Source: CBDUEF01 sp018063485
GTDB lineage: Bacteria; Pseudomonadota; Alphaproteobacteria; Rhodobacterales; Rhodobacteraceae
Assembly (NCBI GenBank): GCA_037045435.1
Contig: JBAOID010000032.1
Location: 1 to 64,000 of the forward strand
Direction: 5' to 3'
Length of the DNA: 64,000 bases
Under the pieces are notes generated by a model. It had not been told where the DNA came from, did not search any database, and saw only the letters and a list, made by a program, of their open reading frames with translations. The first letter of the stretch is position 1. The number at the start of each line of letters is the position of its first letter. A program made the translations under genes and the position numbers. Positions 35,428 through 44,033 of the stretch are shown one piece after another.

Positions 35428-35953
35428 ATGGAAACCAACGCCACACCTTTTTACGATCAGACCATCAACACAACCGGCTGCTGCGCCAAGTTCAGCCCCG
35501 AAGGCTGGGACGGTGTGAAATCTGCATTTTGATGACAAGAGATTTGTCCGCGCCCACACGATGAGCGCGATGCACATTCCGCTCAACATGGGCCGGGTCT
35601 TCACCCGCGTGCAAAGGCACATTGATGCGCACGGCGCGATGGACCCCGATCACGTTCTGGTCCTGTCCCGCGATCTGTCGCCTTGGTCCGGCGAGCATCT
35701 TTTCGCCATCACCACGGATGTCCCCGAGGAAGAGGTCGTGTCGCTGAGCGGAGACTTCCTGACAAAGGTCTTCGAAGGCCCCTATCGGAAAGCGCGCGAC
35801 TGGTGTGACGAGATGAAGGATCTGGCGCGCGCGCAGGGGAAAGAACCCGGCGAAGTCCGGTTCTTCTACACCACCTGCCCGAAATGCGCGAAAGCCTATG
35901 GGAAAAACTGGGTCGTGGGCCTGGTCGAGACCAAGGCGGCAGCCGCCGCTTGA
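35428..35953 (+). CDS. Hydrolase-like protein with CCxKF and TTCPKCAK motifs, frameshifted
   Basis: ATG at 35428 after CCGGAGG gives METNATPFYDQTINTTGCCA, then KFSPEGWDG. Near 35520 the frame shifts and continues HFDDKRFVRAHTMSAMHIPL, LVLSRDLSPWSGEHLFAITT, DFLTKVFEGPYRKARDWCDE and FYTTCPKCAKAYGKNWVVGL to 35953. The joined protein of about 174 residues matches a conserved family usually annotated only as 'hydrolase'. Two Cys pairs (GCC and CPKC) could hold a metal. The function is not established. FNR-box control is likely. Confidence 0.7.
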
Positions 35954-36018
35954 TCCCGCGCAGCGGCGATGTCAGAGCGAGCCCGCAGCGTCGCGGCAAT
36001 CGTTGCCTTTCCCTTGGC

Positions 36019-36138
36019 CTAATGCACAGCGAAGACCGCGACCTTGGCACCTTGTCTGGCCCTGTCGATCACACAGGCGCGGCCGATACGAACGGCACCC
36101 CCGGTCACGATTGCCGCTTTTGACTTAAGTCGGTTCAT
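36019..36138 (-). pseudogene. Short-chain dehydrogenase N-terminal fragment
   Basis: The minus strand from ATG at 36138 reads MNRLKSKAAIVTGGAVRIGR and ends after GAKVAVFAVH at a TAG. TGGxxxIG is the Rossmann nucleotide-binding motif of SDR enzymes, which are about 250 residues long; only the first 39 codons exist. It is a dead remnant, and the surrounding 35954-36231 holds nothing else. Confidence 0.6.
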
Positions 36139-36231
36139 GGTCTTGCCCCTTCCTGAGCCGGATTGGTTGGCCAAGGCGCGGCCCTTTCTTGAAGGGATGC
36201 GAACCGCGCCAAGACGGGCCGACCGGCATGA

Positions 36232-36645
36232 TCAGCGCGCGATGATCACGGTGCAGGGCGCCCGGCTGGCCACATCCATGGCGACAGAGCCCAGAAGCAG
36301 CCGCGACAGCCCGCGCTTGTCGCCGGTACCAATGACAATGGCATCAACCTCATGTTCAATCGCGTGATCGATGATCCCTGTCGAAGCCTCGCGTGCCACC
36401 GCGATTCCGGCATGGGCCGGTTTCTGCCCGCTCTTGGCGACCATATCGCAGGCCCGATCCAGAATGGCCTGCGCCTCCTCCTTGGTCCAGATCAAGGCCT
36501 GCGGCCCACGGCGGGAATGACCAAAGGTGACATTCACCACCAGAAGCGACAGATCAGCCGAGAGCTTTGCCGAAAGCTCGATCGCGGCACGCAAGGCGGT
36601 ATCCGCATGTTCGGACCCATCTACACAGCACAAGATATGTTTCAT
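36232..36645 (-). CDS. Universal stress protein (UspA family), single domain
   Basis: A 137-residue cytosolic protein: MKHILCCVDGSEHADTALRA at the N-terminus, then ADLSLLVVNVTFG and the nucleotide-binding signature IVIGTGDKRGLSRLLLGSVA, ending ASRAPCTVIIAR. The GxGxxGxSxxxLGS pattern of ATP-binding Usp proteins is present in altered form (GTGDKRGLSRLLLGSVA). It lies in the FNR-box block, though no clear box was found directly upstream. Confidence 0.9.
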   Translation of the reverse strand: MKHILCCVDGSEHADTALRAAIELSAKLSADLSLLVVNVTFGHSRRGPQALIWTKEEAQAILDRACDMVAKSGQKPAHAGIAVAREASTGIIDHAIEHEVDAIVIGTGDKRGLSRLLLGSVAMDVASRAPCTVIIAR

Positions 36646-36799
36646 CTGTTTGCCTTTCCCAATTGATCAACGTGATTGGTCTTGTCGTCCTTGGCCTGAG
36701 CGCGCGGGTACGGGCAGTTTGTCGTCCTTCCGGTTCACAATCACCAAGTCTTGCGGCCTTTCCCGCAAGCCGGACGCAAAGCCGGTGTTTTCACCAGGT

Positions 36800-37060
36800 T
36801 CAGGATATCTTCGATCCGCGACCAGGAGCTTGCGGCAATGATGGGGAGGCCAAAGTCGAAGGCACTTCGGCCGCTCTGTTTCGCGGCGCTGTCTCGCGAG
36901 CGGTCAGAAACCACGAAAGATCGGTGTCAGAAATGCGCCAACCCTTTCCGATGTCGATGGCGCGCAATGCGCCCGCCTTGATCCACTGCCGCACCGTGGC
37001 CTCGGCCACTTCCAGTCTGTCGGCAACTTCCTGCACCGTCTGATAGCGATCCTGCGGCAT
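36800..37060 (-). CDS. Excisionase/MerR-like helix-turn-helix protein
   Basis: An 86-residue DNA-binding protein. YQTVQEVADRLEVAEATVRQ followed by WIKAGALRAIDIGKGWRISD and LSWFL is the standard HTH_17 excisionase-type domain. The tail after residue 60 is low-complexity. It diverges from a universal stress gene; the FNR box at 37116 is 56 bp upstream of its start. It may be a local regulator rather than a phage excisionase, as no integrase is nearby. Confidence 0.8.
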   Translation of the reverse strand: MPQDRYQTVQEVADRLEVAEATVRQWIKAGALRAIDIGKGWRISDTDLSWFLTARETAPRNRAAEVPSTLASPSLPQAPGRGSKIS

Positions 37061-37115
37061 GGCCTTCCCCCTATTGCCGTTTGGTGAAGTATACTCACTT
37101 TTGGCGTCGTTTGAT

Positions 37116-37129
37116 TGATTGGGATCAAG
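37116..37129. promoter_or_regulatory. FNR/ANR box TTGATTGGGATCAA upstream of universal stress gene
   Basis: An exact match to TTGAT-N4-ATCAA, centred 117 bp upstream of the Usp start at 37239 and about 62 bp from the divergent HTH gene start. Confidence 0.75.
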
Positions 37130-37238
37130 GACCGATCTTCATTTCTGGGCCTGGATTGGCGCTGTCGATGAAATCGGCGCGGTGCTTGCCTGTTTGTGGC
37201 GCTACCGGGCAATGCCCGCTTCCTGCAGGAGAGAAATC

Positions 37239-38075
37239 ATGCAAAAATGCTTTGCCTATATGCCGCTCAACACCTATCCCGAAGCCGCGCCCGATGCGGC
37301 AGTTCTCGCCTCGGCCAGCTTTGCGGCCTCGCTGGGATGCGGACTGCATGTCTCGACTTTCGCCGTGGACATCCCGCCGGTGGCCTCGCCTCTGGGTGGT
37401 TTCCTGATCAACATCGATGGAATGGCACAGGCGGCAGAAGCCCGCAGCAAAGCGGAATGCGACCGTCTGAAGGCCCTCATCGAGGGCGCCACGAAATCAA
37501 GGCCGGAAACACAGGTCGTGAACCACAGGCTGGTTCTGGGCGCGGCACTTGACGCCGCCACAACTGAGGCGCGGTATTTTGACCTGGCACTGCTGCCTTG
37601 GGCTGCCGACACGCTGTCTGCGCAGGACATGGCGCAATCGCTTGTCTTCAAATCGGGTGTCCCGGTGATCCTCGTGCCCCCGACAACCACAACGGGGCGC
37701 GTCGATCACATCGCCATCGCCTGGGATGAAAGCCGGGTTGCGGCACGCGCGCTTGGCGACGTGCTGCGGATTCTGCCTGCGGGGGGGAAGGTCACGGTCC
37801 TGACGGTCAAGGACGAAAAGGCGCTGCGCTCGACAGGGATCGCTCAAACCCTCGCGGCGGCGCTAACATTGCGCGGGTTCAACGCCAGGGCAGTCGAGAC
37901 AACTCTCGATCGCCGAACCATCGCTGCAACCTTGCAAGACAGTGCCCTGAACGAGGGCGCGCAACTCATGGCGATGGGTGGCTTTGGCCATTCCCGCCTG
38001 CGCGATTTCATCCTTGGTGGCGCCACCAAGGGCGTTCTTGGTGATCTGAGATTGCCTGTTCTCCTCGCGCACTGA
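37239..38075 (+). CDS. Universal stress protein, tandem-domain
   Basis: A 278-residue protein; ATG at 37239 is preceded by CAGGAGAG. It has two Usp folds: a degenerate first (MQKCFAYMPLNTYPEAAPDA to about 145) and a second (DHIAIAWDESRVAARALGDV, GGKVTVLTVKDE) ending with the nucleotide-binding stretch MAMGGFGHSRLRDFILGGAT. That stretch fits GxGxxGxxR(D/E)xxLGGxT closely. It is likely induced at low oxygen through the FNR box upstream. Confidence 0.88.
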   Translation: MQKCFAYMPLNTYPEAAPDAAVLASASFAASLGCGLHVSTFAVDIPPVASPLGGFLINIDGMAQAAEARSKAECDRLKALIEGATKSRPETQVVNHRLVLGAALDAATTEARYFDLALLPWAADTLSAQDMAQSLVFKSGVPVILVPPTTTTGRVDHIAIAWDESRVAARALGDVLRILPAGGKVTVLTVKDEKALRSTGIAQTLAAALTLRGFNARAVETTLDRRTIAATLQDSALNEGAQLMAMGGFGHSRLRDFILGGATKGVLGDLRLPVLLAH

Positions 38076-38099
38076 TCGCAAAGTATCGCGTTGCCTCAT

Positions 38100-38513
38100 A
38101 TTGGGCCATCCTCAATCTGAGTGGCACAACCTTGCTCTGAGGTGACAGATCAGAGGAATATTTCTTTGTGTTAGTGCGCGTTGCGTTCAATCAGAACATC
38201 TATTCACCTCGCATCCCGAGGCAGCGATTGCCTTTGCAAACGCGTTCGGGTTGCGCGGTGAATTCGATTAAGCGCAACGCGCTCTAACTTGAAATATTTG
38301 CCCGGCAGCAGAGTGGCGGTCGATCACGCCGGCCGAACAGAGTCCGATGGATCGGTCGTATAGGGCACGTTGGCACCCAAGAGCTTCTGTCCGGGTTGAA
38401 GTCTGCATTCGCGATGAGGTCACAGGCAGCGGCAACGGCGGCTTCGCGAATTCCCTGCACGTAGTGGCGCGGTAAATGTGGAACACCGCCTCACAGATTG
38501 AGGAAGAACCAAT
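38100..38513. mobile_element. MITE-like element, copy B (about 414 bp) with nested insertion
   Basis: Imperfect terminal repeats of about 22 bp (ATTGGGCCATCCTCAATCTG at the left, the complement of ATTGGTTCTTCCTCAATCTG at the right). The right two thirds align with copy A (32151). Copy B carries an extra nested segment at 38157-38298. No transposase gene is inside. Together with flanks it fills 38076-38643. Confidence 0.68.
38157..38298. repeat. 142-bp inverted-repeat element nested in MITE copy B
   Basis: Begins AATATTTC and ends GAAATATT. Longer imperfect arms GTTAGTGCGCGTTGCGTTCA and TAAGCGCAACGCGCTCTAAC face each other across about 90 bases. It has no counterpart in copy A, which has a short unrelated 30-bp stretch at the same place. 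It looks like a second small nonautonomous element. Confidence 0.55.
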
Positions 38514-38643
38514 TCAAGGGTTAGGCGACAGGACGAGGCGGCCTTCGTCGGTTATCAACGCCAGGAGTTTGTAAGGAGCCCCCTCGAAAAACCCGCGAAA
38601 ATCACATATCGAATGGCGTTGTTCACCCCTCCATCCTGTTGCT

Positions 38644-40080
38644 TCAACCGAGAAAGTCCAGTTGGGCGGCCTCAGGATCTGAAGTCGGCTGCATCGCAGC
38701 AGATCGTGCCATAGGGATACGCTTTCCCCTCCCCGCCGCACCAAAGGCTTGCCCCTTTGATATCATCACCTCCCCGCGGGATAGAACAGTTTCCGGCCAT
38801 CCGGTGACAGCGCGACCGGCAAAGGGGTTGTAGCCAGTAGCATCGTGCAGGTCATTCGCCTTGAACGTCACCTTGTGCCCGGCATTCCAAATCGCAATGT
38901 CGGCATCGGCACCGACTTCGAGCTTGCCTTTGCCGGTAAGTCCGAAAATCTCGGCGGGCGCGGTCGCGGTCAACTCGACAAACTTTTGCGCGCCAAGCCG
39001 ACCCTTGCTGACCATTGCGTCGAACATAAGCGGCAAGCGCAGCTCAAGCCCCGGCATGCCGTTGGCAATTCGGTTGAATGGCGCATCCGGACCATGAGCG
39101 AACTTGCCCGAGGCGTCCAACCGGTAGGGCGCGTGATCTGATGAAACCATCTGCAACGTGCCTGCCGCCAGACCGTCCCAAAGGGCAGACTGATCGTCAT
39201 GCCTGCGCTGGGGTGGGCTGCACATCAAGCCGGCGGCCTCTTGCCCGGGCAAATTCAACTGATCGCCTGTCATGAAGAGGTAATGTGGGCAGGTCTCTGC
39301 CACCACCGGGATGCCGCGCCTCTGCGCAGCTGCCACGATTTCCACGCCTTCTCGGGTCGAGATATGAAACAGCATGATCGGCTGGCCGGTGAACTCGGCA
39401 AAGACGCACATGCGGTTGAGGGCTTCGATCTCGGCCGCGCGCGGGTGTGACAGCGGGTGGAACCGCGCAGCTTTGCGGCCACTTTCCAGAAGACGCCGGG
39501 TCATCCAGCGGATCAGCCCATCGTTCTCGGCGTGAAAGCACACCAGCGCGCCCTCGGACCGCGCGGCCCATAAAACATCCAGAATGGCCTCGTCGGCGAG
39601 GCGCACTTTGTCATAGGTGGTGAATATCTTGATCGATCGATGGCCTTCAGCCATCAATTCCGGCAAGTCGCGGCTCAGATTTTCGCCAGAAACATCCGAA
39701 ACGATCATGTGAAAAGCATGGTCGATCAACGCGCCCTTGGCGGCAAGCGCCTGATAGTCATCAACCACCTGACGCAACCGCTTGCCAGGATGTTGGGCTG
39801 CGAAGGAAACGATGCTGGTGGTGCCGCCATGCAAGGCCGACCGGGTTGCAAATTCGAAGGTGTCGGCATTCATCAGTCCGGCGCCGGAAATCTGCTCGAC
39901 ATGGCAATGGGTATCGACGCCGCCTGGCATCACCAGTCGCCCCCGCGCGTCAATGACGGTTGTGGCCGGGCCAAGCCCGTTACCGATCGCGGCAATCCGT
40001 CCGCCCGATACTGCCACATCCACAGACCGGGTTTCCGTGGCGGTGACCACGAGCCCGCCCTCGATCAGCACGTCATGCAT
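38644..40080 (-). CDS. D-hydantoinase / dihydropyrimidinase family protein
   Basis: A 478-residue metal-dependent cyclic amidohydrolase opening hydantoin- or dihydropyrimidine-type rings to N-carbamoyl products. ATG at 40080 (MHDVLIEGG) is preferred to an upstream in-frame Met. VMPGGVDTHCHVEQ gives HxH at 58 and 60, RSIKIFTTYD the carboxylated Lys151, then CFHAEND, LFHISTREG and SSDHAPYRLDASGKF with the last Asp. All metal ligands are present. It diverges from a GntR regulator that probably controls it. The last residues run to the MITE region. Confidence 0.9.
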   Translation of the reverse strand: MHDVLIEGGLVVTATETRSVDVAVSGGRIAAIGNGLGPATTVIDARGRLVMPGGVDTHCHVEQISGAGLMNADTFEFATRSALHGGTTSIVSFAAQHPGKRLRQVVDDYQALAAKGALIDHAFHMIVSDVSGENLSRDLPELMAEGHRSIKIFTTYDKVRLADEAILDVLWAARSEGALVCFHAENDGLIRWMTRRLLESGRKAARFHPLSHPRAAEIEALNRMCVFAEFTGQPIMLFHISTREGVEIVAAAQRRGIPVVAETCPHYLFMTGDQLNLPGQEAAGLMCSPPQRRHDDQSALWDGLAAGTLQMVSSDHAPYRLDASGKFAHGPDAPFNRIANGMPGLELRLPLMFDAMVSKGRLGAQKFVELTATAPAEIFGLTGKGKLEVGADADIAIWNAGHKVTFKANDLHDATGYNPFAGRAVTGWPETVLSRGEVMISKGQAFGAAGRGKRIPMARSAAMQPTSDPEAAQLDFLG

Positions 40081-40132
40081 CTGTTCGCCCTTCTCGGAGT
40101 TCTGCTTCAAGTATTGCTATTGGATACCCAAC

Positions 40133-40138
40133 GTATAC
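40133..40138. promoter_or_regulatory. GTATAC site in the hydantoinase-GntR divergent region
   Basis: AACGTATACACT in the 147-bp gap between the hydantoinase and GntR starts. The same GTATAC core occurs twice in the gap after the GntR gene (40944-40971). This makes it a candidate half of a common GntR-type operator. Confidence 0.4.
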
Positions 40139-40227
40139 ACTCAACGGCACTGGAAGTCACGTCTGGCTTTTGTCGTCCCGGATTGTCCGATACTGTCACC
40201 ACTTACAACAGCAGATACGAGGCAGGC

Positions 40228-40884
40228 ATGAGCCAGGATCAGACCAATTTGCAGACCTTGGGCCAATCGGTTCATGATCGGCTGCGCGGCATGATTCTGG
40301 CCGGTGAACTGCCTTCCGGAACACCTTTGCAGGAAAAGAAATTTGCCGAACGCCTTGGGGTGTCCCGCACCCCGGTCCGTGAGGCGGTGGCCCGGCTGAC
40401 GAGCGAAGGGCTGGTCACGCGCAACGGCAGTGGCGTGCCGACCGTCAGCCAGATTTCCATAACTCAGATCATGGAAATTCTTCATGTTCGCAGGTTGTTG
40501 GAGAGCGAATCGGCGCGCCAGGCCGCCAGTGTAAGCGCATCACCCGAGCCGTTCTTGGCCATGCGGGCACGACTGATGCAGTTTCTGCAAGGCGAGCGAC
40601 CCGGCGTCGCTGAATACGCCCAGTTTGACGAAGACCTGCATGTTCTGATCGCCAGAACGGCAGGATCAACCGTTTTGACCGAGTTGATCAAAGGTCTGAA
40701 ATTGAAAACCCGTATCTTCGACAAAGGCTCGATCCCGGAACGATTTGAACCGGGCTGTGTCGAGCATATCGAGATCATCGACGCCATCCTGGCCCGTGAT
40801 CCGGATCGCGCCGAAGCGGCCATGCGCAATCATATCGAGAATGCGCGCAAAGCGATACTCAGCCACCTGTACCGCCTGTTCTGA
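40228..40884 (+). CDS. GntR-family regulator (FCD/FadR-type)
   Basis: A 218-residue regulator. The winged helix has LGQSVHDRLRGMILAGELPS, FAERLGVSRTPVREAVARLT and a wing around GLVTRNGSGVPTVS. The C-terminal all-helical FCD ligand domain has HVRRLLESESARQAA, FDEDLHVLIARTAGS and EHIEIIDAILARDPDRAEAA, with the His and Asp residues that often hold a metal. It likely responds to a substrate or product of the hydantoinase/transport genes on both sides. Confidence 0.85.
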   Translation: MSQDQTNLQTLGQSVHDRLRGMILAGELPSGTPLQEKKFAERLGVSRTPVREAVARLTSEGLVTRNGSGVPTVSQISITQIMEILHVRRLLESESARQAASVSASPEPFLAMRARLMQFLQGERPGVAEYAQFDEDLHVLIARTAGSTVLTELIKGLKLKTRIFDKGSIPERFEPGCVEHIEIIDAILARDPDRAEAAMRNHIENARKAILSHLYRLF

Positions 40885-40943
40885 TTTTTCCGCACCGCCG
40901 GTTTGCAAAATCCGCGATGAGAAGTTGACTTGGAATTGTTTGT

Positions 40944-40971
40944 GTATACCGTGTGTATTGATGAGGTATAC
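40944..40971. promoter_or_regulatory. Inverted repeat GTATACC-N14-GGTATAC, candidate operator
   Basis: Perfect 7-bp arms, each containing the palindrome GTATAC, lie 15 bp before the start of the VOC gene that begins the transporter gene run. This probably binds the GntR protein encoded immediately upstream. Confidence 0.5.
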
Positions 40972-40985
40972 GAAGTAGGCGCAGA

Positions 40986-41378
40986 ATGGATTCGCTTCCC
41001 GTCCAACGACCTGATGGACCGACCTTGGGCATCACGTTTCTCTACTACCGCGACCTTGACCGCGCGTTGACGTTCTATGAACAGGTTTTGGGATTCCAGA
41101 TCGCGATTGACCAGGGCTGGTCGAAAATCCTGTGCATGTCGGGTGCCGCGCATGTCGGATTGGTCGACGAGGCGCGGGGAATGCACCGGGCGTCAGACCC
41201 CAAACCCGTGCAGATCTGCATTCGCGTGCCAGACGTCGATGCGTGGCACGCTTGGGTTGAAACCCATAACGTGACGGGATTGACCGAGGCCAAAAGCAGC
41301 GCTGCCCTGCGGATCCGCGCTTTTGTTTTCAACGATCCCGAAGGTTATCAGATTGAAGTTCAGTCCGCCCTCGACTGA
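40986..41378 (+). CDS. VOC (glyoxalase/bleomycin-resistance) family protein
   Basis: A 130-residue protein with the paired beta-alpha-beta-beta-beta fold: TLGITFLYYRDLDRALTFYE and QVLGFQI in the first module, PVQICIRVPDVDAWHAWVET and FVFNDPEGYQIEVQSALD in the second. Metal-binding candidates are His52 (GAAHVGL) and the terminal Glu (QIEVQS). The chemistry (lyase, dioxygenase or epimerase) cannot be told. It precedes the Dpp transporter genes. Confidence 0.85.
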   Translation: MDSLPVQRPDGPTLGITFLYYRDLDRALTFYEQVLGFQIAIDQGWSKILCMSGAAHVGLVDEARGMHRASDPKPVQICIRVPDVDAWHAWVETHNVTGLTEAKSSAALRIRAFVFNDPEGYQIEVQSALD

Positions 41379-41443
41379 TCCGGGCGGCCCAAGAAAAAAG
41401 ACGGCGAATGCCGACAACCCATTCCAACCAGGAGACAACACAG

Positions 41444-43003
41444 ATGACCATCAATACCTCGATGCGCCGCTTGCTGACGACGGCAGTTTTCGTCATGGCC
41501 CTGCCCTTGGCAACCATGGTCGACGCCAAGGATATCACGATCGGCCTGACCTCGGACCCGACAGTTCTTGACCCGCAGGCAGGTGAGGAGCTGTCCAGCA
41601 ACATCATGTTTTACCACATTTATGACCCGCTGGTGCGTCGTGATGCGAACATGGTGTTCACCCCCGGTCTTGCCGAAAGCTGGTCGTTGAAAGATGACAA
41701 GACCTGGGTTTTCAAACTGCGCCCCGGCGTGAAGTTCCATAACGGGGCTGAGCTGAAAGCTTCGGATGTGGTCTTCTCGATCGAGCGGCTCAAGGGTTCG
41801 GTCATGTCGAACCTGTCGGCCAACATTGCCAGCGCAAAAGCGGTGGATGATCTGACCGTGGAAATCTCCACGCCAGGGCCCTATGCCGCCCTTCCCAATG
41901 ATCTGGCCGGGATCCTGATCCTGAACGAGGAATATGTGAAGTCTGTAGGCGATACCGAACTTGGCCTGAAGCCAATGGGGACCGGGCCCTACATGCTCAA
42001 GGAATGGGTCAAGGAAGATCATCTGACCCTGGAGGCATTCCCCGACTACTACGCGGGCAAGGCCAGGATCGACACCGTGGTATTCCGGCCGATCACAAAC
42101 CCTGCAACCCGGACCGCCGCCTTGCTGACGGGCGAACTGGATGTGGTGCAGGATCTTGCGGTCCGTGACGTAGAGCGTGTGAAGGCCGAACCCGGCATCA
42201 CCGTGCTGACCCGACCCAGTCTTCTCAACATCTTGCTGGCGATGGACGTGCGGGAAAAATCACCGACCATCGCGCTGGACAAGAACCCGATGACCGACCG
42301 CCGCGTCCGCGAGGCGATCGCCCGCGCCATCGACGTGGCGACCATTGACAAGGTCGTCATGAACGGGCTGGCAACGTCTTCGGCGCAATTCGTGCCGGAG
42401 TCGCATGTGGGCTATGTCGACGGGGCGGATTTCCACGCGATGTATCCGTTCGACATCGCGCGGGCCAAGGAACTGATGGCCGAAGCTGGCTATGCGGATG
42501 GCTTCACCATGACGCTCGACGCCACCAACAACCGCTATGTGAACGACGCGCAGATTGCCCAGGCGTTGACCTCGATGTTGTCGCAGATTGGGATCGACCT
42601 GCAATTGAACATGATGCCCAAGTCGAACTTCTGGGGCTATATCCGGGTGCCGTCGGACAATTCGAGCTTCATCATGTCTGGCTGGGACGTACCCTCCGGC
42701 GATGCGGGCACCATGTATGACGCGCTTTACTACAGCCGGGACAAAAAGCCGGGCTACGGCGAGGTCAACCGTACCAGCTATTCCAATCCTGAGGTGGATG
42801 CCCTGCTCGACAAGGCAGACTCAACCGCCAGCATGGAGGAGCGTGACGGTTATCTGCAGGATGCGACCAAACTTCTGCTGGCGGATATTCCAATGATTCC
42901 CGTGCATTACGAGCAGGACGTCTACGCCTCGCACGACAACGTCACCTTCACTCCGAGGACAGACAAGTTCATCTGGGCTTATGAGATGGATGTCACCGAG
43001 TAA
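41444..43003 (+). CDS. Dpp/Opp-type ABC transporter substrate-binding protein (SBP_bac_5)
   Basis: A 519-residue exported protein; ATG at 41444 with AGGAGA upstream. The signal peptide is MRRLLTTAVFVMALPLATMV with cleavage near VDA-KD. The family pattern follows: PTVLDPQAGEELSSNIMFYH, PGLAESWSLKDDKTWVFKLR, PGVKFHNGAELKASDVVFSI, PMGTGPYMLKEW and DRRVREAIARAIDVATI. It delivers peptides or other small molecules to the permeases encoded next. A strong hairpin follows the gene. Confidence 0.93.
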   Translation: MTINTSMRRLLTTAVFVMALPLATMVDAKDITIGLTSDPTVLDPQAGEELSSNIMFYHIYDPLVRRDANMVFTPGLAESWSLKDDKTWVFKLRPGVKFHNGAELKASDVVFSIERLKGSVMSNLSANIASAKAVDDLTVEISTPGPYAALPNDLAGILILNEEYVKSVGDTELGLKPMGTGPYMLKEWVKEDHLTLEAFPDYYAGKARIDTVVFRPITNPATRTAALLTGELDVVQDLAVRDVERVKAEPGITVLTRPSLLNILLAMDVREKSPTIALDKNPMTDRRVREAIARAIDVATIDKVVMNGLATSSAQFVPESHVGYVDGADFHAMYPFDIARAKELMAEAGYADGFTMTLDATNNRYVNDAQIAQALTSMLSQIGIDLQLNMMPKSNFWGYIRVPSDNSSFIMSGWDVPSGDAGTMYDALYYSRDKKPGYGEVNRTSYSNPEVDALLDKADSTASMEERDGYLQDATKLLLADIPMIPVHYEQDVYASHDNVTFTPRTDKFIWAYEMDVTE

Positions 43004-43016
43004 TACACTCTGTTGA

Positions 43017-43041
43017 GGCGGCGCCCGCATCGGGCGCCGCC
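43017..43041 (+). terminator. Strong GC hairpin between binding-protein and permease genes
   Basis: GGCGGCGCCCG and CGGGCGCCGCC form a perfect 11-bp stem with a CAT loop, followed by TGTCTTGTC. Such hairpins after binding-protein genes commonly stabilise the upstream mRNA or partly stop transcription, giving more binding protein than permease. Confidence 0.7.
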
Positions 43042-43066
43042 TGTCTTGTCTGGCAAAGGACCCCGG

Positions 43067-44032
43067 ATGTTTGCTTTTACGGTCAGGCGGCTGATCCAGA
43101 TGCTCGTTGTGCTTTGGGCAGTTTCGGTCATTGTCTTTCTGATGATGACCTTCACTGGCGACCCGGTCTTCATGGTGGTTCCCATCGATGCGACGCAGGC
43201 CGAGATTGCGCAGGCGCGCCATATCCTCGGCCTCGACAGGTCAATGTTCGTTCAATACGGGATCTTTCTGTCGGGCTTGCTGCAAGGCGACTTCGGCTTG
43301 TCCTACGTCTTTCGGCAGCCGGCGTTCGATCTGATTGTCGAACGTCTGCCCGCCACGATAGAGATGGTCGCGGTTGCCATGGTCATCGCCACCGTCGTGG
43401 CCATTCCCCTTGGCGTCTATGCCGGGGCAAATCCTGGCAAGCCTTTGTCGCGGCTGATCATGTCGGGCTCTTTGCTGGGCGTGTCCTTGCCGGGGTTTTG
43501 GGTCGGCATGATGCTGATCTGGGTGCTGTCCGTCGAATACCGCATCTTCCCTTCCTCGGGGCGGGGCGACATCGGCACGATCCTTGGCGTCAAGACATCG
43601 TTGGCCACGGCGTCGGGCTGGCACCACGTCATCCTGCCCGCCTTCACCTTGTCGGTCGGCACACTGGCCATCCTTTTGCGGATGACGCGCGCCGGGATGA
43701 TGGAGGTGACGCGGCAGGATTACATGAAATTCGCCCGCGCCAAGGGCGTGTCACGGCGCGGCATTCTGTACGGCCACGGGTTGCGCAACGCCTTGATCCC
43801 GGTGGTGACGATCTTTGGCCTGCAACTGGGCGACCTGATCGCCTTTGCCACCATCACCGAGACGATCTTTGCCTGGCCTGGCATGGGCAAGCTGTTGATC
43901 GACAGCATCTACCGCGCCGACCGGCCGGTGATCGTGGTCTATCTGATGCTGGTCGCGCTGATCTTTGTGGTGATCAACCTTGTGATCGACGTTCTTTACA
44001 CGCTCATTGATCCTCGGATCACGGTGAAATGA
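43067..44032 (+). CDS. Dpp/Opp-type ABC transporter permease (DppB-like)
   Basis: A 321-residue inner-membrane permease; ATG at 43067 (MFAFTVRRLIQMLVVLWAVS). It has about six helices, ILGLDRSMFVQYGIFLSGLL in the first loop, the EAA loop YMKFARAKGVSRRGILYGHG and a C-terminal VDVLYTLIDPRITVK. It pairs with the DppC-like permease that starts one base after its stop. It is intact. Confidence 0.93.
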   Translation: MFAFTVRRLIQMLVVLWAVSVIVFLMMTFTGDPVFMVVPIDATQAEIAQARHILGLDRSMFVQYGIFLSGLLQGDFGLSYVFRQPAFDLIVERLPATIEMVAVAMVIATVVAIPLGVYAGANPGKPLSRLIMSGSLLGVSLPGFWVGMMLIWVLSVEYRIFPSSGRGDIGTILGVKTSLATASGWHHVILPAFTLSVGTLAILLRMTRAGMMEVTRQDYMKFARAKGVSRRGILYGHGLRNALIPVVTIFGLQLGDLIAFATITETIFAWPGMGKLLIDSIYRADRPVIVVYLMLVALIFVVINLVIDVLYTLIDPRITVK

Positions 44033-44033
44033 C

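Noticed and set aside
33523..35532. A 669-codon open frame on the plus strand opposite the P-type ATPase
   Set aside because: Its sequence is the low-complexity, Arg/His/Gln-rich type expected from the antisense of a GC-rich gene, and the minus-strand ATPase has all family motifs.
36650..36690. AATTGATCAACGTGATTGG upstream of the single-domain universal stress gene as a fifth FNR box
   Set aside because: It lacks the correct TTGAT-N4-ATCAA spacing; only overlapping half sites are present.
36800..37060. Excisionase-like gene as evidence of a prophage or integrative element
   Set aside because: No integrase, attachment-site pair or phage gene is nearby; small HTH_17 proteins also occur as ordinary regulators.
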